Below, piece by piece: positions 53,133 to 61,383 of a stretch of 64,000 nucleotides of DNA. The DNA comes from Fastidiosipila sp964627125. GTDB taxonomy: Bacteria; Bacillota; Clostridia; Saccharofermentanales; Fastidiosipilaceae. The stretch is from positions 1 through 64,000 of the forward strand of contig CAZVJQ010000005.1 of the NCBI GenBank assembly GCA_964627125.1. The letters run 5' to 3'. Made by a program: the position numbers and the translations under genes. Under the pieces are notes generated by a model. That model was not told the origin of the DNA. It did no database searches and worked only from the letters and a program-made list of their open reading frames with translations. Every line of letters starts with the position of its first letter. Positions within the stretch are counted from its first letter, which is position 1.

Positions 53133-56105
53133 TTATCTTGCGGCATCCATTTGCTCTTGGATCCAATCGACATCTCTAACCACATATGGTCTTAACTGAT
53201 TACCTTCTTGGTCGATAAATCCAAACTCCATCATCTTTCGTCTGATTTCTCGATTAATAGTTATTATCTGCTCATCAATAGCAACTCTAGGAACAACACC
53301 ATCTTGAACAGCCTGACTCCAAACGTCTGACATACCACGCTCAAGCATGTATTGACCTGGTGTTCTAGGTACGTCTCTTAACCAAGGTATTTGATTTAAA
53401 ATTACTTGCTTATCTTGCTCTGGAATTGGTGCATTTCTAGCAGCATCTAAGTTTGAAGATAGCCATATATATTCAGGTCCATAGGTAGAAGTGAGTAAGT
53501 TTGCATAGCTGGTTTGAACTTCAGTGGAGGTCCACCATTTCAAGAAATCCCAGGCCTCATCAGGCTTTTGAGTTTTCTCCATGATTACAGCTCCAGTACC
53601 ATTAGCTACGAACCAACGTTGAATCTCACCATTCTCATCTTCCATACCTGGGAAGTTAGCAAGCTCCCATTGCCCCTTAAGTTCAGGAGCAGCATTTGCG
53701 ATTTGTAAGTATGTATTGAAATCAACCATACCTACTGGTAATTGACTATATCTAAATGAGTTATAGAAATTAGGAACCTGGTTTGGTAAAGAGTACATTG
53801 TGAAAAGCTGGGCTAATTGACTTAGCCCTAATACTGCCTCAGCCTCATCAATAGCTGCGTAGTAACCATCCTCTTCATATAAAGTTCCACCATTTTGGAA
53901 AATTAAAGGTGTAGTTTGGTAGAACCACTTAGTACCTGTACCACCTGCAGTATTATGGTAGAAATTCATCCCATAACGTTGGAGAACAGGCAAGATACCA
54001 ATAATGTCATCCCAAGTTTCAGGAACTTCTAATCCTAATGATTGGAAAACATCCTTACGATAAATCAATGCTTGGAAGTCTAAAGTTTCTGGTAATGCAT
54101 AGACATTGTCGTTATAGACATAAGGAACATATGCACCTGGTGTGGATTGTGCAGCAATTTCCCAGAAATCATCGAATTCACTCAATGGATAAGCAGCACC
54201 ACGAAGGGCTATATCAAATGGCATATATGAAGGTAGTCCAAGTGCGACATCTGGAACTTCTCCAGCAGCATTAGATAAGATCAACTTATTTGTATCTGGC
54301 ATAACTGAGATTTTTACTTTAATACCAGTTCTTGGCGTGAACTCTGAGTCCACAAGCTTTTGCATAATATCTACATAAGTAATAGGTCTAGAAACCCATA
54401 CATTAACTGCTTCTTCATCTGGTCTGACTAAGTATTTATCATCTGTAAATGTACTGATGAAGTTTGCTAAACCTCCGCCAATTCTTTCAAATATATTTGC
54501 TCTAGCAGCAGGTAATTCTGTTTCTTCTCCTGCTAGATATATAGCATTTAAGGACATTCCAGCATTATTCAATCTATCTATAGTGTCACCTAACATTTGA
54601 GTGACAGAACCTGTACCGCTGTATAAATCTTCGAAGTATAGTGGCAACTCATCTGGGTCTTCTCGCATCATTTGGATTTTGGCGATTGCTTTGGACAAGA
54701 AGGACAAAGTAGTCGACCTAGTGCCATTTGGTGCATGGATAGAAAGTTGATTTAAAAGATCAGTGATTAGAACCTCATATGCCTCAAGGTAAGACTCAGT
54801 TTCTGGTAGATAACTTGTAAGAGTCCAGGTTCTATCACGGTCAATATCTTTACCTGTAATTTTTCTAATCTCGAGTGCGAATTGGTTTATGTGGTCAATT
54901 AAGGTTTGAAGAGTATTTAAGCCATCACCTAATAAACCTTGAGTTGAAGTCAAACTAAATGTGTGTGTTCCAGCTTCAAGATTAAATAAGTATGGAGCAT
55001 CTGTTTCATTTTCACCTAGTGTAATATTTGCCCAACGCTGTCTTGAGTTAGGGAATGAATAATCATACATCTCAGCAAATGGAACTTCACCATCGATTGC
55101 AATAGTTCTGAAAACTGCATAGTCATCTTTACCATTGTTGTAGTGAAGAGAAATTGCGTAATCACCGTCTTCAGGTACTTCAAAATTGTAGTAAATAGTT
55201 TGTCCAGCCTTACTCCAACCTTCACCATCGATAATATTAATCATTCTATCTACTGGGTCATATGGACTAACATCAGGACTTCTTAATGAGCCTAATCTAA
55301 CGAAAGATGAATTTTTATGTGTATAGTCGGTGGCATTTATAGCTTCTACTTCTTCTAAGTTTACCGCTCTAGGATTTTCAACTGAATTTCTATACACGCT
55401 ATAGCTTAAATCTAGCTCGCGAACAGAAACTGTCATTGTTCCTAGTGTTAATAGGTCTGCTGAAATACTATCGAAGGTAATAGTGTTTTGACCTTCTTCT
55501 AGGTAGATTTCTAGTGGACGAGTTGTATTATAAGTATTATCAAATAATTCAAGAGTTCTAACTCCGCCAACTCTTACCTGATTAGGTAGTGCTTCATCTC
55601 CATAACTGTCTAATTCAAAAACTTTACTTTCATCTTGCCAAATTAGTGGTACATCAATTGTTGCCGCTTCTATAAATGGTATTTCATCATTTATTCTCAT
55701 GGCCAAAGTCAAGTTGTTCACACTACTCGGTGCGATTTCATGTTGAATTGTTATGTCATAGTATCCAGACTCTGGAACTTCTACTTCATAACTAGCTCTC
55801 TCCTCATATCCTATTGTTACAGTCTCGTCAGTAGAATTGTCTGTAGTAGGCAAGACTTCAATAATTTCATATGAGTTTGAATTGTTTCTATCTAGATTAT
55901 CTTCATGTTGATTTCGATAATCTCTGTAAAAAGCTCTTGGGGACACTAAAGTATCATGCAATAGGGTATAAGCTTCTCGAGCATCAGCCTCTGTAATTTG
56001 TATATGAACTTCACTCGCTAATAGACTAGAACTTGCCATTAACACAGTACTCATTAGATATAAAAATAATACTGTTAGTGATTTTACTCGTATTCCTTTA
56101 AGCAT
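53133..56105 (-). CDS. Very large extracellular solute-binding protein with N-terminal beta-sandwich region
   Basis: A 990-residue secreted protein. A signal peptide (about 1-30) ends without a lipobox. Residues about 80-400 contain two repeats of a beta-sandwich type seen in carbohydrate-binding modules (YYDITIQHEI...TLAMRINDEIPF... and DYAISLHYNNGKDDYAVFRTIAIDGEVPF). A helical linker follows, and residues about 590-970 form a family 1 solute-binding domain (DALVWVSRP..., VKISVMPDTNKLILSNAAGEVPDVALGLPSYMPFDIALRG). Normal binding proteins have 400-560 residues, so this is a fusion. It probably holds long glucan chains before import. A GGGGA site precedes the ATG. Confidence 0.75.
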   Translation of the reverse strand: MLKGIRVKSLTVLFLYLMSTVLMASSSLLASEVHIQITEADAREAYTLLHDTLVSPRAFYRDYRNQHEDNLDRNNSNSYEIIEVLPTTDNSTDETVTIGYEERASYEVEVPESGYYDITIQHEIAPSSVNNLTLAMRINDEIPFIEAATIDVPLIWQDESKVFELDSYGDEALPNQVRVGGVRTLELFDNTYNTTRPLEIYLEEGQNTITFDSISADLLTLGTMTVSVRELDLSYSVYRNSVENPRAVNLEEVEAINATDYTHKNSSFVRLGSLRSPDVSPYDPVDRMINIIDGEGWSKAGQTIYYNFEVPEDGDYAISLHYNNGKDDYAVFRTIAIDGEVPFAEMYDYSFPNSRQRWANITLGENETDAPYLFNLEAGTHTFSLTSTQGLLGDGLNTLQTLIDHINQFALEIRKITGKDIDRDRTWTLTSYLPETESYLEAYEVLITDLLNQLSIHAPNGTRSTTLSFLSKAIAKIQMMREDPDELPLYFEDLYSGTGSVTQMLGDTIDRLNNAGMSLNAIYLAGEETELPAARANIFERIGGGLANFISTFTDDKYLVRPDEEAVNVWVSRPITYVDIMQKLVDSEFTPRTGIKVKISVMPDTNKLILSNAAGEVPDVALGLPSYMPFDIALRGAAYPLSEFDDFWEIAAQSTPGAYVPYVYNDNVYALPETLDFQALIYRKDVFQSLGLEVPETWDDIIGILPVLQRYGMNFYHNTAGGTGTKWFYQTTPLIFQNGGTLYEEDGYYAAIDEAEAVLGLSQLAQLFTMYSLPNQVPNFYNSFRYSQLPVGMVDFNTYLQIANAAPELKGQWELANFPGMEDENGEIQRWFVANGTGAVIMEKTQKPDEAWDFLKWWTSTEVQTSYANLLTSTYGPEYIWLSSNLDAARNAPIPEQDKQVILNQIPWLRDVPRTPGQYMLERGMSDVWSQAVQDGVVPRVAIDEQIITINREIRRKMMEFGFIDQEGNQLRPYVVRDVDWIQEQMDAAR

Positions 56106-56129
56106 TTAAACTTCCCCTTTATTAAAATA

Positions 56130-56155
56130 GGTGCCCTCTGTCATAAGAGAGCACC
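56130..56155 (-). terminator. Hairpin after the first solute-binding protein gene
   Basis: GGTGCCCTCT (56130-56139) pairs with AGAGAGCACC (56146-56155) with one mismatch. On the minus strand TATTTTAAT follows. As at 8274-8300, it sits between a solute-binding protein gene and the rest of an operon, and probably lowers downstream transcription. Confidence 0.7.
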
Positions 56156-56196
56156 CTTAATAACGCTAATGATCTTAGTTTTATTAAAATTTACTA

Positions 56197-57819
56197 TTAA
56201 TCAAAATCTGCGTCTGTATATCCGTAATACTCAATTAGAGCATCTTTTAGACCATCTTCAGCATCAGCAAATCTTTGGTTAATCTCATCGCTCCAACCTG
56301 GGAGTCTTGACTTAACTGAATCTGCGAAGTTTGCATCTGTACGTGCAGCACCTGCAATGTCAACATTCCAGATATTGTCCCACTCGTAAAGAATTGGTCT
56401 AGTTTCACCATCTACTGTGTAATACCATGGGTGAGTTTTATCTGAGACATCCCAGAAATCTCCAGCTTCCCATAATTCGATAACTCTTTGCCATCCTGGC
56501 ATTAATGATTCATCCATGAAACGTGCATGTCCTGGAATTGAACCCCAAATTTCCATTTGTGCATTAAATTCATCACCTGTTACTAATGGTAATGAGTCAT
56601 TTAAAGCTGATTTTAGATTTCCACCATCGTTGAATTCTTGATCTGCACGTGCTTGCCATGCTCTTGAATCACCTGCCCAGAATGATGCAAATGTATAAGC
56701 TAATTGTGTCTTAGCTTCTTCTTCTTCACTCAATGCTGGATCTCCATCATCTAGTGCATAGTTAATAACTACCATTGGATCTAAAACAACTCCAACTGTA
56801 TTTCCTACATAATCTGTAGCTGGTCTAGGATAAATATCCCAGTCGCTTGATTGAACAGCACCCCAGTGCTCAGGGTTTGGATTACCTGCATCACCCATCA
56901 TCCAAGGATCACCTTCTAATGTTAATAAAACACCATTCTTGAAGAAGTTGTAGCTCCAATGGTCATGTGCTTCCATGAATTCTGCAGGAACATTTCCTAA
57001 ATCATTTTGTGGGTTAACTGCATAATCAGCCCATGTATTTACATTGTCGATTAAATCAAAGATTTGTTCAGAGCCTAAATCTACGAATGGATCATCACTA
57101 CCCATTTCACGATTTGCCATCATGTATGAGAAACTCTCAGTACCTGTACGAATAAAGTTCATTGGAACATCCATTGCACCGTAGAAGGTATCATTATCTG
57201 CTTGACGAATAAATGCATTGTAATCATCGATATCCCAATCTGGTTCTGGAACATCTAAGTTATGGTCTTCTGCTAAACCACGGTTAACGAAAACACCCCA
57301 TGGTTGAACGAATTGAGGAATACCTGCTTGGAATCCGTAGTAATTCATCATTCCCATAATTGATTCATTAAATGATTGGTATAGTGGATCATTTTCAAAG
57401 ATTGAAAGGTCTGCAACCATACCCTTTTGAATATCACCAATTAAGTCTGTGGAGGCATAAATATCAGGATACTTACCTCTCTCTGCTCTAAAGTTCTCTA
57501 GTTCTTGTGCCCAAGGAACTTCATTATCGTCTGGTCCACCATCTTTTGCATAAATGTTAACTTTAACACCTGGATAAACCTCATTAAATGCCTTAGCAAC
57601 TGCATAAGCAGCAGCTACGTTCTGTGAGACTAATTCTTCTGCTGGAATTTCTAAATGTCCAACATCTTCAGTGTAACTATTGTCACCAGACCAAAGCATG
57701 ATGTCTAATTCACCTGTAACATCTGCATCTAGGCCTTCATAGTTTGGTGTACAAGAAGTTAATACAACAATTGACATTACAAATGCTGCTAGAACACTGA
57801 TAAATCTTCTTCTTTTCAC
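56197..57819 (-). CDS. Solute-binding lipoprotein of beta-glucan ABC importer
   Basis: A 540-residue family 1 solute-binding lipoprotein from the GTG at 57819, which has AGGAGG 6 bases upstream; an ATG 33 bases earlier gives a charged N-terminus and is rejected. The lipobox is VVLTSC. The mature protein has Trp-rich segments (PWAQELENF, SWWAGDSRAW, WEAGDFWDVSDKTHPWYY), as expected for an oligosaccharide-binding cleft. First gene of the beta-glucan locus, with its own leader hairpin and a terminator-like hairpin behind it. Confidence 0.88.
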   Translation of the reverse strand: MKRRRFISVLAAFVMSIVVLTSCTPNYEGLDADVTGELDIMLWSGDNSYTEDVGHLEIPAEELVSQNVAAAYAVAKAFNEVYPGVKVNIYAKDGGPDDNEVPWAQELENFRAERGKYPDIYASTDLIGDIQKGMVADLSIFENDPLYQSFNESIMGMMNYYGFQAGIPQFVQPWGVFVNRGLAEDHNLDVPEPDWDIDDYNAFIRQADNDTFYGAMDVPMNFIRTGTESFSYMMANREMGSDDPFVDLGSEQIFDLIDNVNTWADYAVNPQNDLGNVPAEFMEAHDHWSYNFFKNGVLLTLEGDPWMMGDAGNPNPEHWGAVQSSDWDIYPRPATDYVGNTVGVVLDPMVVINYALDDGDPALSEEEEAKTQLAYTFASFWAGDSRAWQARADQEFNDGGNLKSALNDSLPLVTGDEFNAQMEIWGSIPGHARFMDESLMPGWQRVIELWEAGDFWDVSDKTHPWYYTVDGETRPILYEWDNIWNVDIAGAARTDANFADSVKSRLPGWSDEINQRFADAEDGLKDALIEYYGYTDADFD

Positions 57820-57865
57820 TATTGCCTCCTCTTTCAGGATTCTCTCCTGCAATTTTACTAATCAA

Positions 57866-57896
57866 ATATGCACTTTAGAGTTTTCCTCGTGCATAT
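57866..57896. promoter_or_regulatory. Leader inverted repeat of the first beta-glucan gene
   Basis: ATATGCAC (57866-57873) and GTGCATAT (57889-57896) are perfect 8-base arms with a 15-base loop, about 47 bases before the GTG start. No U run follows. Confidence 0.45.
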
Positions 57897-57911
57897 CGTT
57901 CAATTTACTTC

Positions 57912-57940
57912 AGAATATCACAGAGCGAAAACGTTTGCAA
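57912..57940 (-). promoter_or_regulatory. Candidate promoter with LacI/CcpA-type operator
   Basis: On the minus strand TTGCAA (57940-57935) and TATTCT (57917-57912) are 17 bases apart. Between them lies an operator-like sequence (57925-57940, GCGAAAACGTTTGCAA on plus) that matches the cre consensus TGWAANCGNTNWCA at most positions and is centred on AAACGTTT. Binding by the locus's LacI regulator or CcpA would block the promoter. Confidence 0.55.
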
Positions 57941-58400
57941 TGACAATTTGAAGAAATCATGAACAATACATTCAGATATTTTACTTAAACAAATGTGTGT
58001 TTTTCACATGTTAATCTAACAAAAATACGGATTTAATCGACAATTTTAGGGAATTGTATGTTTTTCAGCTGTTATAGGTAGTGTTTGTGCAGTTTTACCA
58101 TAATATTTGGGAGAAATATAGCATATTTACTAAATTGAATTTTTGCGTGGGCTATTTTCGTTGCAGATTTTTTTGCTTTAATATTTCTATTTTGAAATTT
58201 CACTGACTTTTTTTATTTGAAAAATTGCATAAAAACACTGCATCTAAGCGTATTTAGCCTAGTGCAGCATAAAATTTCTATTAATTATATTTACCTTCCG
58301 ATGTGGTTATATACATTCACAACTATTTATTTAAGTGAATATTTTATTCTGACATCCTTTAGATTTGACATGAAGATATTGACAATTGATTTTTACTATT

Positions 58401-58874
58401 TTAGAACTCTAATTCACTTCTATTTTCTTGTAACCAAGTCAACATATGCTTGGCTCTACTCTCTACATGAGGCAAATTATCCAAGTCAAAAAACTTTAAT
58501 TCAAAACTTTCATCATCATTTATTCTAATATCTCCTGTATATTCAATCGCTTGAAATAGAGCTGTCACAGAATATAACTCATCTCCATTAGGATATTTAA
58601 AATATAGCTGAGGACCGGAGAAAACATTTAGTTGTTTAAGCTCAGTAATTGTTATACCTATTTCTTCATACATCTCTCTAACAACCGTCTCCTCGAAACT
58701 CTCCCCTAACTCCATAGAGCCACCTGGAACTCCCCAAGTATTAGTATCTGATCTTAGATTAAGCAAAATCTCACCCTTATCATTAACAACAACAGCACTT
58801 GCTCCAGCTGACAACAGCGGTCTATTCCCCACTATACTTCTTAAGTCTTTTAAATAATTTTTATCCTCTTGCAT
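58401..58874 (-). CDS. Nudix hydrolase
   Basis: A 157-residue Nudix protein from the ATG at 58874 (AAGGGTG 6 bases upstream; the TTG 36 bases earlier is rejected). The Nudix box GGSMELGESFEETVVREMYEEIGI fits GX5EX7REUXEEXGU exactly, so a metal-dependent nucleoside-diphosphate hydrolase is predicted. ILLNLRSDTNTWGVPGG before it and DELYSVTALFQAIEYTGDI after it resemble ADP-ribose/NUDT-type proteins. It follows the VOC gene in a two-gene unit. Confidence 0.9.
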   Translation of the reverse strand: MQEDKNYLKDLRSIVGNRPLLSAGASAVVVNDKGEILLNLRSDTNTWGVPGGSMELGESFEETVVREMYEEIGITITELKQLNVFSGPQLYFKYPNGDELYSVTALFQAIEYTGDIRINDDESFELKFFDLDNLPHVESRAKHMLTWLQENRSELEF

Positions 58875-58890
58875 TAATTCACCCTTCTTA

Positions 58891-59301
58891 TTAGCTCCCC
58901 AAGTCTTCAATAGTACAAGTTAGTTCAATTGTATTATTCATTGGATCAAGTATAGGAAAACTCCAATAACCTTCCCACTTAGCTTCATCATGTCTAGTTA
59001 TTATATCTGGCTTACCCTTGCAGGTTTCAATAATTTGGACAAAATCAGGCGCATCGTACTCTATAGACCAAGATGTTCTACTTGCACTACCACCTTCCCA
59101 ACCTGGCTGCTTAGCAAATATTTCTTCACCTTTTACTAATTCTTCGTCTAATGAAATTAGAAGCTGATGGCCATTTATCATATAAGCAATATCTGTGTCA
59201 CTTTTCCAAATCAAATCTAATCCTAGGACCTCTGAATAGAATCTTTCCATCTTATTTAAATCATTTGAAAAAATATATGTAAAATTGAACCTTTTACTCA
59301 T
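58891..59301 (-). CDS. VOC-family (glyoxalase/bleomycin-resistance fold) protein
   Basis: A 136-residue vicinal-oxygen-chelate protein from the ATG at 59301, with GGAGG 7 bases upstream. It opens NFTYIFSNDLNKMERFYSEVLGLDLIW and ends WSFPILDPMNNTIELT with the conserved D-P-x-G/N-N-x-I-E-L. The metal ligands are hard to place by eye. The family includes glyoxalase, dioxygenase and antibiotic-binding proteins; the substrate here is unknown. Operon with the Nudix gene. Confidence 0.8.
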   Translation of the reverse strand: MSKRFNFTYIFSNDLNKMERFYSEVLGLDLIWKSDTDIAYMINGHQLLISLDEELVKGEEIFAKQPGWEGGSASRTSWSIEYDAPDFVQIIETCKGKPDIITRHDEAKWEGYWSFPILDPMNNTIELTCTIEDLGS

Positions 59302-59465
59302 GCTAATCCCTCCATAGCTCAAATGCCTATACCATCTACTTATAAGAATAGCACTACTCGGTCCATAGCTAAATATAGAAGCTGCATTTCTATTCTTATA
59401 TTTAAAATAACGGATATTCGGCTTTGCCCTTTATTAATTTTGTCTAAGTTTTTGATTTAAAACTA

Positions 59466-59494
59466 TTGTCGTATTGTTTTAATTACTGTATAAT
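59466..59494 (+). promoter_or_regulatory. Promoter of the FMN lipoprotein gene
   Basis: TTGTCG (59466-59471) and a perfect TATAAT (59489-59494) are separated by 17 bases. The expected start is near 59501. Confidence 0.65.
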
Positions 59495-59499
59495 ACTCA

Positions 59500-59540
59500 T
59501 TGTTGTAACAATCGTTACGTTAGCGCAAATTAGCGCAAAA
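59500..59540. promoter_or_regulatory. Operator-like repeats before the FMN lipoprotein gene
   Basis: TTGTT-GT-AACAA (59500-59511) is an inverted repeat at the predicted transcription start, overlapping GTAAC/GTTAC (59505-59518). Two direct copies of TTAGCGCAAA follow (59520-59529 and 59530-59539), just before GAGGAGG. The arms resemble Rex-type redox operators, but the spacer is shorter. Confidence 0.4.
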
Positions 59541-59552
59541 GAGGAGGCATAT

Positions 59553-61319
59553 ATGAAGAAATTTGTTGGACTTTTGTTATCAGTTGTTTTAACTTTCAGT
59601 TTAGTCGCGTGTAATAATGACGATTCTACTGATGGCACAACTGGAGGAGCAGAAGGAACCACTAGTGGAGAGAGCGAAACTGATCAAACTACAAGTGGTA
59701 ATGACGCTGGCGAAACCGAGACACTAACTGGAGTCGGTGCAGGTTTTGGTGGTTTAGTAAATGTTACAGTTACAGTTGAGGGTGATAAAATTGTTGCTGT
59801 AGAAGTTGGTGAGCACGGTGAAACAAACGGTATTTCAGACCCAGCTATAGAAAATATTCCACAAGCTATTGTTGATGCAAACTCAACAGAGGTTGAAGTT
59901 GTTTCAGGTGCAACTGTTACAAGTGAAGCTATTATTTATGCAGTAAATAATGCTCTTGATCCAGAGACCTACCCTGTTCCTGAAGAAGAAGAGGAAGAAG
60001 ATGAAGACCCTGCAGATATTGCAGCAGCAGATGTCTATCAAGGTTTCGGTATCTCAAACACAGCAAGATCAGGTCCTGGTGCCGATGACCAAGATGTACC
60101 AGTATGGTCATTTAACCAAATTTTCGCTAATGCATTATTCGATGGCGATGGCAAAATCCTAAGCTTATATATTGATCAATTAGAAGTAGCAACTCCTAAC
60201 TATGATGGTGATGGAATGCCTCACTTCACAGGTTTCCCTGGCCAAAGCTACAACTACGACGAAGACCATGACGGTGTTGTAGATAGCGTATTAGAACAAA
60301 CTGAAGAAGGCTATCAAGAAGAATTAGCAAGTTGGGTAACTAAGAGAGAACGTGGCGACGGATACAGAATGGGTACAGGTACTTGGGAAGATCAAATCAA
60401 AACATTTGAAGATTTATTCGTAGGTATGACTGTTGAAGAAGTCCAAGACTGGTTCGACAACTACACATCAGATGTAAATGGTAGACCATTGAAAGATGGA
60501 AGCGAAGCTGATGGCGACCAAGAAAAATATGATGCTTTATCAGATGAAGAAAAAGATATGCTTGCAGATGTAACATCATCAGCAACAATGAGCTTGAATG
60601 ACTCACACGGTGACATCGTAGCAGCTATTGTAGACGCATTTGATAACAAGGTGGCTTTGGACATAGAAAGTGCAGCAGCACAAGGATTCGGATTCGTAAC
60701 TAACCCACGTTCAGGCCCTGGTGCAGACAACGAAGATGTTCCTGTATGGTCATTTAACGAAATTTATGTAAATTCACTATTTGATGCAGACGGCAAAATT
60801 GTCTCACTATACATAGACCAATTAGAAGTAGCAACACCTAACTATGACGGTGATGGCATGCCACACTTCACAGGTTTCCCTGGCCAAAGCTATAACTACG
60901 ACGAAGACCACGATGGTGTTGTAGACAGTGTTATTGAACAAACTGAAGAAGGATTCCACGAAGAACTTAGCTCATGGGTGACTAAGAGAGCACGTGGAGA
61001 CTCATACAGAATGGGCACAGGTACTTGGACAGAGCAAATTGAAAGATATGAAGAATTATTCATAGGTAAAACTGTTGAAGAAGTACAAGAATGGTTCGAG
61101 ACATATACTTCCGATGTAAATGGTAGACCTCTAAAAGATGGAAGCGAAGCTGAAGGCGATCAAGAAAAATATGATGCACTTTCAGATGAAGAAAAAGATA
61201 TGCTAGCAGATGTAACATCATCAGCAACAATGAGCTTAAATGACTCACATGGTGATATCATTGCAGCAATCGTAGACTCATTCGAAAATAAAGTAGAAAT
61301 CAACTTGAATATCGGATAA
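59553..61319 (+). CDS. FMN-binding-domain lipoprotein with two large repeats
   Basis: A 588-residue lipoprotein from the ATG at 59553 (GAGGAGG upstream; a 29-codon upstream extension lacks a ribosome site). Lipobox SLVAC (Cys20), Thr/Gly/Glu linker, then an FMN-binding domain at about 60-135 with the ApbE-type flavinylation motif VVSGATVTS (Thr121). Two nearly identical repeats of about 205 residues follow (about 163-367 and 377-580). Each has GMPHFTGFPGQSYNYDEDHDGVVDS and ends DVTSSATMSLNDSHGD, a variant of the same motif (Thr345, Thr559). Proteins of this type take part in extracellular electron transfer, as PplA does in Listeria. Confidence 0.8.
   Translation: MKKFVGLLLSVVLTFSLVACNNDDSTDGTTGGAEGTTSGESETDQTTSGNDAGETETLTGVGAGFGGLVNVTVTVEGDKIVAVEVGEHGETNGISDPAIENIPQAIVDANSTEVEVVSGATVTSEAIIYAVNNALDPETYPVPEEEEEEDEDPADIAAADVYQGFGISNTARSGPGADDQDVPVWSFNQIFANALFDGDGKILSLYIDQLEVATPNYDGDGMPHFTGFPGQSYNYDEDHDGVVDSVLEQTEEGYQEELASWVTKRERGDGYRMGTGTWEDQIKTFEDLFVGMTVEEVQDWFDNYTSDVNGRPLKDGSEADGDQEKYDALSDEEKDMLADVTSSATMSLNDSHGDIVAAIVDAFDNKVALDIESAAAQGFGFVTNPRSGPGADNEDVPVWSFNEIYVNSLFDADGKIVSLYIDQLEVATPNYDGDGMPHFTGFPGQSYNYDEDHDGVVDSVIEQTEEGFHEELSSWVTKRARGDSYRMGTGTWTEQIERYEELFIGKTVEEVQEWFETYTSDVNGRPLKDGSEAEGDQEKYDALSDEEKDMLADVTSSATMSLNDSHGDIIAAIVDSFENKVEINLNIG
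60049..61280 (+). repeat. Tandem duplication inside the FMN lipoprotein gene
   Basis: Two coding units of about 640 bases (starting near 60040 and 60682, 214 codons apart) are nearly identical at protein level and largely at DNA level, with many third-position differences. The duplication is in frame and is not recent. Confidence 0.85.
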
Positions 61320-61341
61320 TTTATAACTGACTTATCGAAAA

Positions 61342-61371
61342 AGAGTTGCCAGTAGTGGCAACTCTTTTTTT
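61342..61371. terminator. Bidirectional terminator after the FMN lipoprotein gene
   Basis: A perfect 10-base-pair stem (AGAGTTGCCA at 61342-61351 with TGGCAACTCT at 61356-61365) and a 4-base loop. Seven T residues follow on plus, and TTTTTCG on minus, so it serves both convergent genes. Confidence 0.92.
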
Positions 61372-61383
61372 GTTCAAATCTCA

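Larger units (their letters stand above)
57853..58400. promoter_or_regulatory. Promoter region of the beta-glucan locus
   Basis: A 550-base region of very AT-rich DNA without a gene. It holds the candidate promoter and operator at 57912-57940 and the leader hairpin at 57866-57896. The part from about 58000 to 58400 shows no further motif; a 103-codon plus-strand frame at 58217-58528 overlaps the Nudix gene and lacks a ribosome site, so it is not called. Confidence 0.55.

Noticed and set aside
58217..58528. A 103-codon plus-strand frame
   Set aside because: It overlaps the Nudix gene on the other strand, has no Shine-Dalgarno site and has a random AT-rich composition.
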